Assembly: GCA_900763885.1 (NCBI GenBank)
Contig: CAAFLY010000097.1
Location: 1-7,034, forward strand
DNA: 7,034 nt
Origin: Clostridia bacterium
GTDB taxonomy: Bacteria > Bacillota > Clostridia > Oscillospirales > CAG-272
Direction of reading: 5' to 3'
Made by a program: the position numbers and the translations under genes. Shown in pieces: positions 1-4,886 of the stretch (positions are counted from its first letter, which is position 1; each line of letters starts with the position of its first letter). The notes under the pieces are model-generated. The model was not told the origin of the DNA and made no database searches. It saw only the letters and a list, made by a program, of their open reading frames with translations.

Positions 1-2
1 AG

Positions 3-53
3 CGGGACACCGTGACAGTCCTGACCGACGAGTGCACTCTCGAGAGACCCTGA
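3..53 (+). CDS. Possible C-terminal tail of a gene entering from the left edge
   Basis: The third frame is open from the window edge to a TGA at 51-53 and would encode 16 residues ending CTLERP. The stop lies eight bases before the stem of a terminator, which is where a last gene of an operon would end. The second frame is also open but runs into the terminator itself, so it is less likely. Nothing in so short a tail allows a function to be named, and it may not be coding. Confidence 0.25.
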   Translation, partial: RDTVTVLTDECTLERP

Positions 54-60
54 AAGAAAA

Positions 61-95
61 GACGCACGAAGCAGAAGTTGCCGTGCGCCTTTTTT
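61..95 (+). terminator. Rho-independent terminator, possibly bidirectional
   Basis: CGCACG (63-68) pairs with CGTGCG (82-87). Inside it, after a two-base bulge, GCA pairs with TGC around a five-base loop. Six T residues follow at 90-95. Read on the minus strand, the same hairpin is followed by a T-rich tract (TCTTTTCTTT), so it could also stop transcription coming from the right. It separates the upstream unit from the small-RNA region. Confidence 0.6.
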
Positions 96-100
96 GATGT

Positions 101-178
101 TCATGCGAGGTTCGGTTCGTTTTCGACGATCTTCGCTACCACGTCCGCGATCTGTTTTGCCGACCTTGTCAACCCCAT
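101..178 (-). CDS. Very short minus-strand ORF (25 aa), uncertain
   Basis: On the minus strand an ATG at 178 opens 25 codons ending in TGA at 101-103. The product has an amphipathic helical look (SAKQIADVVAKIVENEPNLA at its end). The ORF runs towards the possibly bidirectional terminator at 61-95, which is the expected layout for a minus-strand gene end. Against it, no Shine-Dalgarno sequence precedes the ATG, an in-frame stop lies just upstream, and the ATG region overlaps a good plus-strand promoter (166-194). It may be a gene remnant or chance. Confidence 0.2.
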   Translation of the reverse strand: MGLTRSAKQIADVVAKIVENEPNLA

Positions 179-194
179 TGTGTAAACATATCAT
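166..194 (+). promoter_or_regulatory. Sigma-A-type promoter P1 (small RNA)
   Basis: A -35 box TTGTCA (166-171) and a -10 box TATCAT (189-194) are separated by exactly 17 bases. The predicted start is near 201, about 50 bases before a terminator hairpin and without an ORF between, so the promoter appears to serve a short non-coding transcript. Confidence 0.6.
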
Positions 195-200
195 AACCAC

Positions 201-285
201 AATCACAGATCACCGCTGGTATGTCAGGGGGCGAATCCCTGTACCGCCGTAGTCGATGGTATGATTCCGTCGGCTTTTGTTTTTT
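201..285 (+). ncRNA. Candidate small structured RNA, about 85 nt
   Basis: This stretch lies between promoter P1 and a terminator and has no ORF with a ribosome binding site. It can fold into two hairpins in tandem. The first pairs GGTA (218-221) with TACC (242-245) and CAGGG (225-229) with CCCTG (237-241), with a bulged TGT and the seven-base loop GGCGAAT; weaker outer pairs extend it to about 214-249. The second is the terminator hairpin (252-274). It could be a trans-acting small RNA, or a riboswitch or attenuator whose terminated form ends here. I do not recognise it as tRNA, 6S, SRP RNA, tmRNA or a riboswitch class known to me. The 3' end is inferred from the U tract and the 5' end from the promoter. 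Confidence 0.45.
252..285 (+). terminator. Rho-independent terminator of the small RNA
   Basis: GTCGATGG (252-259) pairs with CCGTCGGC (267-274) over eight base pairs, two of them G-U, around the loop TATGATT. It is followed by TTTTGTTTTTT (275-285). The next promoter begins four bases later, so the small RNA seems insulated from the operon downstream. Confidence 0.6.
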
Positions 286-288
286 CTC

Positions 289-317
289 TTGCATTTTCTG
301 CATACTTGTGGTATCAT
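289..317 (+). promoter_or_regulatory. Sigma-A-type promoter P2 (small membrane protein, rsuA, tex operon)
   Basis: The -35 box TTGCAT (289-294) and -10 box TATCAT (312-317) are 17 bases apart. The -10 hexamer and the spacing match those of P1. The predicted start is near 324, leaving a leader of about 113 bases before the first start codon at 437. No other convincing promoter or terminator is seen until after tex, so P2 probably drives all three genes. Confidence 0.6.
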
Positions 318-339
318 AGTCTATACTTACGATATATCC

Positions 340-418
340 GCAAAACGATGGACGATATTTCCCTGTCGCGGAAGACTTTCGGGAACACCTCTCACTTCCG
401 TTGACAGTCCCGTTTTGC
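340..418 (+). promoter_or_regulatory. Structured 5' leader RNA with nested stems and possible pseudoknot
   Basis: Three perfectly complementary, properly nested segments are visible. GCAAAACG (340-347) pairs with CGTTTTGC (411-418); CTGTC (363-367) with GACAG (403-407); CGGAAG (369-374) with CTTCCG (395-400). Only a small interior loop separates the last two. The 20-base terminal loop (375-394) contains GGAA (382-385), which can pair with TTCC (359-362) in the asymmetric internal loop and so form a pseudoknot. The fold ends eight bases before the GGAG of the next gene. Its position suggests cis-regulation of translation or of RNA stability. I know no family that it matches; ligand and mechanism are unknown. 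Confidence 0.55.
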
Positions 419-436
419 CATATTTCGGAGTAGCGT

Positions 437-562
437 ATGCGATTTTATTATTTCTGGCGAAAATTCTGGTTCTCGTTCCGTGTCGGCTTCCAAACCGGGC
501 TGGCCGCACTGTTCTGCATCGGCTCGGTGCTGCTTGCGCTGTGGCTTCTGTTTGCAATTTGA
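437..562 (+). CDS. Small single-pass membrane protein, 41 aa, unknown function
   Basis: ATG at 437 opens 41 codons ending in TGA at 560-562. CGGAG (426-430) lies six bases upstream, a good Shine-Dalgarno position. The first 20 residues are aromatic and basic (start MRFYYFWRKF, then FRVGFQTG). Residues 21-41 form one uninterrupted hydrophobic segment (LAALFCIGSVLLALWLLFAI after G21), ending at the stop with no polar tail. This is the pattern of a small inner-membrane protein with a positively charged cytoplasmic N-terminus. It is the first gene after promoter P2 and its structured leader, and lies 81 bases before rsuA, probably in the same transcript. Function and family are unknown to me. The real-gene call rests on the ribosome binding site, the clean topology and the context. 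A longer overlapping frame (277-576) has no comparable start site and reads less like a protein. Confidence 0.6.
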   Translation: MRFYYFWRKFWFSFRVGFQTGLAALFCIGSVLLALWLLFAI

Positions 563-643
563 CGCGCTTTGTGTAACGGGTCCGCGTCCGATCCATGATC
601 CAACCAGAACGAATCCCGTTTTTCGCCGTTTCGGGAGTATGCT

Positions 644-1375
644 ATGCGGCTCGATAAGTTTTTGAGTGAATCTGGTTTGTTTTCCCGCAAGGAAGCCGGG
701 ATTGCGGTGCGTGGCGGTCGGATTGCCGTGGACGGTGCGATCGTCCGGAATCCGGCTCTGCACATCGCGGAATCGGCGGCGGTGACCTGTGACGGCAAAC
801 CGGTGCGCTGGTCGAAATATCAATACATTTTATTATATAAGCCCGCGGGTGTCATCAGTGCCTCAGAGGAAGGCAGCGGAGATCGCGCGGAAACCGTCAT
901 GTCCCTTTTGCCGGAATCCTGCCGGAGACTCGGAATGTTCCCATGCGGCCGACTCGACAAGGACACCACGGGACTCCTGATCGTCACAAACGACGGGCCG
1001 AGCGCACACAAATGGCTCTCCCCGCGCCGTCATGTGCCGAAAACCTATCGCTACCGATGCGAACCGATGCTCACCGCAGAGGGACAGACAAAAATGGAAG
1101 CCGGCATGGACCTCGGCGATTTTGTCTCCAAGCCTGCCGTGGTCCGTCCCGACGAAAACAGGCTGTCCGGGGAGATCACACTGACGGAGGGAAAATTCCA
1201 CCAGATCAAGCGGATGTTCCACGCTGCAGGATCGGAAATCACTGCCCTCGAACGGATCACATTCGGCCCGCTCACCCTCGATCCCACACTGGAGCCGGGA
1301 CAATGGCGGTATCTGACCGAAGCGGAGATACACGCGCTGCTCTCGTGGGCGGACGGCGAAAATCACATAGAATAA
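644..1375 (+). CDS. rsuA: RsuA-family rRNA pseudouridine synthase
   Basis: A 243-residue enzyme that converts a specific uridine in ribosomal RNA to pseudouridine during ribosome assembly in the cytoplasm. An S4 RNA-binding domain (about residues 1-50; MRLDKFLSESG, then SRKEA and VDG) precedes the catalytic domain. The family motif GRLDKDTTGLL lies at residues 102-112, with D105 the expected catalytic aspartate. A KPAG motif at 66-69 and EGKFHQIKRMF at 182-192 are further family marks. The pattern with KPA near 163, HQIKRMF and PGQWRYLTEAE near the end resembles E. coli RsuA, which modifies 16S U516, more than RluB or RluF, so I use that symbol; the exact target is inferred. Length is normal. 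GGGAG (633-637) lies six bases before the ATG. The gene is 32 bases upstream of tex and probably cotranscribed. Confidence 0.93.
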   Translation: MRLDKFLSESGLFSRKEAGIAVRGGRIAVDGAIVRNPALHIAESAAVTCDGKPVRWSKYQYILLYKPAGVISASEEGSGDRAETVMSLLPESCRRLGMFPCGRLDKDTTGLLIVTNDGPSAHKWLSPRRHVPKTYRYRCEPMLTAEGQTKMEAGMDLGDFVSKPAVVRPDENRLSGEITLTEGKFHQIKRMFHAAGSEITALERITFGPLTLDPTLEPGQWRYLTEAEIHALLSWADGENHIE

Positions 1376-1388
1376 AATCACATAGAAT
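1359..1388 (+). repeat. Perfect 15-bp tandem duplication over the rsuA stop codon
   Basis: The unit AAAATCACATAGAAT occurs twice back to back (1359-1373 and 1374-1388). The first copy encodes the last residues of the pseudouridine synthase, and its stop TAA (1373-1375) spans the junction. The second copy lies in the short gap before tex. Its effect is to lengthen the rsuA-tex spacer by 15 bases without changing either protein. It is probably a slippage or small duplication event. Confidence 0.85.
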
Positions 1389-1407
1389 ATGGAATAGGGA
1401 ATAAAAT

Positions 1408-3573
1408 ATGGACTACATCAAAACACTCGCAGAGGAGCTGTCCCTGTCCGAGGATCGCGTAAAAGCGGCGGTACAGCTTCTGGACGACGGCAATACCGTA
1501 CCGTTTATCGCACGGTATCGAAAGGAAGTCACGGGCGGACTGGACGATGAACAGCTGCGCAGCCTGACCGAACGGCTCACCTATCTGCGCGGTCTGGAAA
1601 AACGGAAGGAGGAGGTGCGCGCACTCCTGTCCGGTATGGAGAAGCTCACCACGGAGCTGTCCGCCGCTATCGACGGCGCCGCAACCATGACCGAGGTGGA
1701 GGACATCTACCGTCCCTATCGACCGAAGCGGCGTACCAGAGCGTCGATCGCAAGAGAGCGGGGATTGGAGCCGTTTGCCGCGTTGCTTTTCCTGCAGAGG
1801 AGAGAATATCGCCCTTCCCTGACCGAATCCGCGCTTGAATATGTAGATCCCGACAAGGATGTACCCGATACGGACGCGGTTTTTGCCGGAACGAACGATA
1901 TTTTGGCGGAGGATTTCGCGGACACGGCAGAGGTGCGGCAGGCTCTGCGCGAAACGCTGATGAAGCAGGGCGAGATCGTCACGAAGCAGGCGGCGGATAT
2001 GCCCGTATATGCCCAGTATTATGACGCGCGGGAGAAGCTGTCCGCCATCCCGTCCCACCGGATCCTTGCCATCAATCGCGGCGAGGCGGAGGGCGCGCTC
2101 AAGGTCGCACTGGAGCTGGACCGGGATCGCGCCATTACGATGCTTGCCGGTCTCCTCATCCAAAATCCGCACAGCCCCGCATATCCGTATATCCATGGCG
2201 CACTGGTGGATGCGTATGACCGTCTTCTCTATCCCTCCGTGGAGCGCGAGGTACGCAATATGCTGACCGAAAAAGCACAGGACGGCGCGATTCACGTGTT
2301 TGCCGACAATCTGCGCCACCTCTTACTCCAATCGCCGCTCAAAGGAAAGACGGTCCTCGGCTACGACCCAGGCTACCGTACCGGATGCAAGCTGGCAGTG
2401 GTTGACAAAACGGGAACGGTCTGTGAAACCGCGGTGATCTATCCGACCAAACCGCATGAAAAGATCCGGGAATCCCGCGAAACAGTACTGCGGCTGATCC
2501 GAAAATATGGTGTGGACGTGGTTTCCATCGGCAACGGAACGGCATCCGGCGAAAGCGAACAGTTCATCGCGGACGTGATCCGGGAGGTACCGGGGGTCAA
2601 ATACACCATCGTATCCGAGGCGGGCGCGTCCGTGTATTCGGCATCGAAGCTCGGCGCGGAGGAATTCCCCGATTTCGATGTGACGGAGCGCAGTGCGGTA
2701 TCGATCGCCAGACGGCTGCAGGATCCTCTCGCGGAGCTGGTGAAGATTGAGCCGAAATCCATCGGAGTCGGGCAGTATCAGCACGACATGAACCCGGGCA
2801 GACTCAATGAAACGCTGGGCGGTGTGGTCGAGGACTGTGTCAACGCGGTCGGCGTGGATCTCAATACCGCTTCCGCCCCGCTGCTCTCCTATATCGCCGG
2901 AATCAACGGGACCTGCGCGAAGAATATCGTAAAATACCGCGAGGAAAACGGCGAATTTCCCTCCCGCAGCGCCGTGAAAAAGGTGCCGCGATTCGGCGCG
3001 AAGGCGTATGAACAGGCGGCGGGCTTTCTGCGCATTCCGGGCGGCCGGGAACCGCTTGACAACACAGGCGTCCATCCGGAATCCTACGCGGCGGCAAAAA
3101 CGGTCTGCGAAACGCTTGGCTATCCCATGGCGTCGCTGAAATCCGGCGGGCTATCCGGAATCCGTGAGAAGGCGAAATCCTACGGCATGGCAAAGCTCGC
3201 GGCAGAGGCGGGGATCGGCGAGGCGACATTATCCGACATTCTCGGAGAGCTCGAAAAACCGGGACGGGACATTCGTGAGGAACTGTCCGCGCCTGTACTC
3301 CGGGAAAAGATTCTCACCATGGAGGAATTGCAGCCCGGGGACATCTTTCTCGGCGTGGTGCGCAATGTGGTCGATTTCGGCGCGTTTGTGGACATCGGCG
3401 TGCATGAGGACGGACTGGTCCACATCTCCCAGATCGCGGATCGGTTTATCAGGCATCCCTCCGAGGTTCTCTCCGTCGGCGACCGGATCCGTGTGGCGGT
3501 ATTGTCCGTGGATCTCACACGCAAACGACTCGCGCTTACAATGAAAAATCTCCCGAAGGACAATACGGTCTGA
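1408..3573 (+). CDS. tex: Tex family transcription accessory / RNA-binding protein
   Basis: A complete 721-residue Tex protein, a conserved cytoplasmic nucleic-acid-binding factor linked to transcription and to toxin expression in some pathogens; its exact biochemical role is still debated. The N-terminal helical Tex domain covers about residues 1-300. A YqgF/RuvC-like domain follows, with LGYDPGYRTG at 317-326 (D320 at the usual acidic position). A helix-hairpin-helix region lies at about 483-560 (LNTASAPLLSYIAG, later KNIVKYREENG and VKKVPRFGAKAYEQAAGFLRI), then the conserved NTGVHPESY. A C-terminal S1 domain is at about 642-715 (PGDIFLGVV, DFGAFVDIGVHEDGLVHIS). Length matches Bacillota homologues and no motif is missing. 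An AGGGA (1395-1400 region) lies about eight bases before the ATG. It is the last gene of the P2 unit, with no clear terminator before the next gene 58 bases on. Confidence 0.96.
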   Translation: MDYIKTLAEELSLSEDRVKAAVQLLDDGNTVPFIARYRKEVTGGLDDEQLRSLTERLTYLRGLEKRKEEVRALLSGMEKLTTELSAAIDGAATMTEVEDIYRPYRPKRRTRASIARERGLEPFAALLFLQRREYRPSLTESALEYVDPDKDVPDTDAVFAGTNDILAEDFADTAEVRQALRETLMKQGEIVTKQAADMPVYAQYYDAREKLSAIPSHRILAINRGEAEGALKVALELDRDRAITMLAGLLIQNPHSPAYPYIHGALVDAYDRLLYPSVEREVRNMLTEKAQDGAIHVFADNLRHLLLQSPLKGKTVLGYDPGYRTGCKLAVVDKTGTVCETAVIYPTKPHEKIRESRETVLRLIRKYGVDVVSIGNGTASGESEQFIADVIREVPGVKYTIVSEAGASVYSASKLGAEEFPDFDVTERSAVSIARRLQDPLAELVKIEPKSIGVGQYQHDMNPGRLNETLGGVVEDCVNAVGVDLNTASAPLLSYIAGINGTCAKNIVKYREENGEFPSRSAVKKVPRFGAKAYEQAAGFLRIPGGREPLDNTGVHPESYAAAKTVCETLGYPMASLKSGGLSGIREKAKSYGMAKLAAEAGIGEATLSDILGELEKPGRDIREELSAPVLREKILTMEELQPGDIFLGVVRNVVDFGAFVDIGVHEDGLVHISQIADRFIRHPSEVLSVGDRIRVAVLSVDLTRKRLALTMKNLPKDNTV

Positions 3574-3631
3574 CCAAACAGCACCGCCAAATACACAATT
3601 TTATACAGAATACAGAGAGAGGGTTACGACT

Positions 3632-4432
3632 ATGTTCACAAAAGTCGCGCACACACCCGATCCGCGCACCGGCAGCCCGAAAATCCACGCTCCCGGGGTA
3701 TATGGCGCCTCTACAGGCAAGCCGATTCTTTGGCGGATTCCGACAACGGGCGCGCGTCCGATCACCTTTGCCATCGACGCATTGCCAAACGGACTGTCTT
3801 TGGACACGAAAAACGGCATTCTCTCCGGAAAAATCGACGCGGATGAGGAATATACGCTCCGAATCCGTACGGAAAACACACTGGGTACGGACAGCAAAAC
3901 GGTGCGGCTCGTGATCGCCCCGGATACGCGCTGTCTCACGCCCCTGCTCGGCTGGACCAGCTGGAACGCGATGCGGCAGTTTGTCTCCCACGAAAAAATC
4001 ACACACGTTGCCGATCGTCTGGTGGAATCGGGATTGGCGGACTACGGCTATCAGTACGTGAATATCGACTCCGACTGGCAGGGCGTCTACGGCGGCAAAT
4101 TCGGCGCGGTCGTGGCGTCTCCGGCGTTTCCCGATATGGCGGAGACTGTCGCGCGCATCCACAGCTACGGTCTGAAGGCGGGGATCTATTCCACTCCTAT
4201 GCAGAAGGCGTGGGGCGATACCGAGGCTCCCGGCTGCACTAAGGGACCGCTCGATCCGCGCTACAACAACACGTATTTCGGCATTGGACAGGTCCACTGC
4301 GAGAGAGAAAACGCGGCGCAATGGGCGGACTGGGGCTTTGATTACTGCAAGTACGACTGGGGTCCGTGCGATACAGAGAACGCCAAGCTGATGAAGGACG
4401 CACTGGAAGGCACCGCTCGGGATTTCGCGTAA
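3632..4432 (+). pseudogene. Truncated GH27 alpha-galactosidase
   Basis: The reading frame gives 266 residues of a glycoside hydrolase family 27 enzyme, which would release terminal alpha-galactose. Residues about 24-96 form an Ig-like domain (FAIDALPNGLSLD, then GILSG). The catalytic barrel starts with LTPLLGWTSWN (102-112). YVNIDSDWQG (142-151) and FDYCKYDWGPCD (236-247) follow, with D242 the expected nucleophile. The frame stops after GTARDFA at a TAA (4430-4432). The rest of the barrel, including the general acid/base aspartate, and the usual C-terminal beta domain are absent and are not found in any frame downstream. With no signal peptide the protein was cytoplasmic. AGAGGG (3618-3623) sits eight bases before the ATG, so the fragment may still be translated, but it should be inactive. 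A short different frame (about 4428-4517) runs on past the break and shows no GH27 motif. Confidence 0.85.
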
Positions 4433-4750
4433 GGAGGACATCGACGCGGAAACGCTGCGCGCCTTTACAATGATGCCGCACACCACCCGGCTGTTCCGTG
4501 TATTCCCGCGTGGATGATCGACAATCGTCTTTCACAGGATCGCCCCCACTGCCGCGTATACAATGCTGTACCGCGCCATGTTTTTCCTTTCATTGTAGTG
4601 TGTAAACCATCTCATTGCGTACATATTCCTGCCGAGCAAGACTTGCGTTTTCATTTAATGAAAGCGTTTATCCCGCGCAAAAACGCAAAACGGCATTTGT
4701 AGTGGTCAAAATATACAAAGCCGGAAACGGAATTTCAGTAAAAAAAACTC
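4433..4750. other. Intergenic remnant region after the broken GH27 gene
   Basis: No convincing gene is seen. Just past the GH27 stop, the frame starting at 4428 is open to TGA at 4515-4517 and reads like protein (KEDIDAETLRAFTMMPHTTR), which suggests the 3' tail of another gene joined here. A 62-codon ORF at 4514-4702 has no ribosome binding site and an unlikely composition. From about 4590 the base composition turns AT-rich, as expected for a regulatory region. The palindromic elements at 4643-4688 and the inverted repeat at 4719-4771 are listed separately. Confidence 0.5.
4643..4688. promoter_or_regulatory. Palindromic element, candidate operator of the sugar ATPase gene
   Basis: A 21-base near-perfect palindrome spans 4646-4666: CGTTTTCATT, a central T, then AATGAAAGCG; only one pair and the centre break the symmetry. 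It overlaps a second inverted repeat, TTGCGTTTT (4643-4651) against AAAACGCAA (4680-4688), a perfect nine-base match. Part of it (TGAAAGCGTT, 4659-4668) agrees with the left and centre of the CcpA cre consensus, but the right end does not. It lies about 85 bases upstream of the -35 box of the ATPase gene. Binding by a LacI/GalR-type or other dimeric regulator is an inference. Confidence 0.4.
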
Positions 4751-4771
4751 TTTTCTATTTCGGCTCTTTTT
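4719..4771 (+). terminator. Weak inverted repeat before a T run, overlapping the ugpC promoter
   Basis: AGCCG-G-AAA (4719-4727) can pair with TTTCGGCT (4758-4765) with one bulged G, and CTTTTT follows at 4766-4771. The loop of about 30 bases is long for an intrinsic terminator. It could stop readthrough from the tex/GH27 side or act as an operator, because the right arm lies between the -35 and -10 boxes of the next promoter. The call is weak. Confidence 0.25.
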
Positions 4772-4779
4772 GCTATAAT
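4751..4779 (+). promoter_or_regulatory. Extended -10 promoter of the sugar ABC ATPase gene
   Basis: A perfect -10 hexamer TATAAT (4774-4779) is preceded by TGC, giving the extended -10 form TGCTATAAT. A weak -35 box TTTTCT (4751-4756) sits at 17-base spacing. The predicted start is near 4786, about 100 bases before the start codon. Confidence 0.75.
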
Positions 4780-4795
4780 AATGCATAGCAGAAAT

Positions 4796-4843
4796 GGGTG
4801 AGTACCGTACCCACCCCGGCTCCCGGCTCCTTTTTCCGGGTCC
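4796..4843 (+). promoter_or_regulatory. Two hairpins in the ugpC leader
   Basis: The first hairpin pairs GGGTG (4796-4800) with CACCC (4812-4816) and, inside, GTA with TAC around CCG. The second pairs CCCGG (4822-4826) with CCGGG (4836-4840), with a T-rich loop and two further outer G-C pairs. A seven-base tandem repeat CCCGGCT x2 (4815-4828) means CCGGG could pair with either copy, so two exclusive folds exist. No T tract follows, so this is not a terminator. It may stabilise the mRNA 5' end or serve as a regulatory switch. Confidence 0.35.
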
Positions 4844-4886
4844 GTGCATATATTCCGTAAACAAAATCCATGAGGAGGATTCTCGA

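Noticed and set aside
25..90. Partial resemblance to a glycine riboswitch (GAGAGACCC followed by CGAAG)
   Set aside because: The core CGCCGAAGG and the closing CTCTCAGG segments are missing, and the sequence runs straight into a terminator with no glycine gene following.
225..241. Hairpin with GGCGAAT loop resembling a tRNA T-arm
   Set aside because: No seven-pair acceptor stem, anticodon arm or full cloverleaf can be built around it.
401..406. Perfect TTGACA that could be a -35 box for the small ORF
   Set aside because: No -10 box is found at 15-19 bases; the region there is the ribosome binding site. The bases also take part in the leader stem.
277..576. 99-codon open frame over the leader and small ORF
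   Set aside because: It begins before the P2 promoter, has no ribosome binding site, and overlaps the better-supported 41-codon ORF in another frame.
1378..2319. Long minus-strand open frame opposite tex (also 2323-3075 and 3536-4486)
   Set aside because: These are shadows of GC-rich coding sequence on the plus strand; their translations show no recognisable motif.
3574..3631. Possible promoter for the GH27 fragment (TATACA at 3602-3607)
   Set aside because: No -35 box is present at suitable spacing; readthrough from tex is the simpler explanation.
4794..4886. Upstream in-frame ATG giving a longer ATPase (401 residues)
   Set aside because: It lacks a ribosome binding site, falls in a hairpin-rich leader right after the predicted transcription start, and the extra 31 residues are not typical of the family, while 4887 has an ideal AGGAGG.
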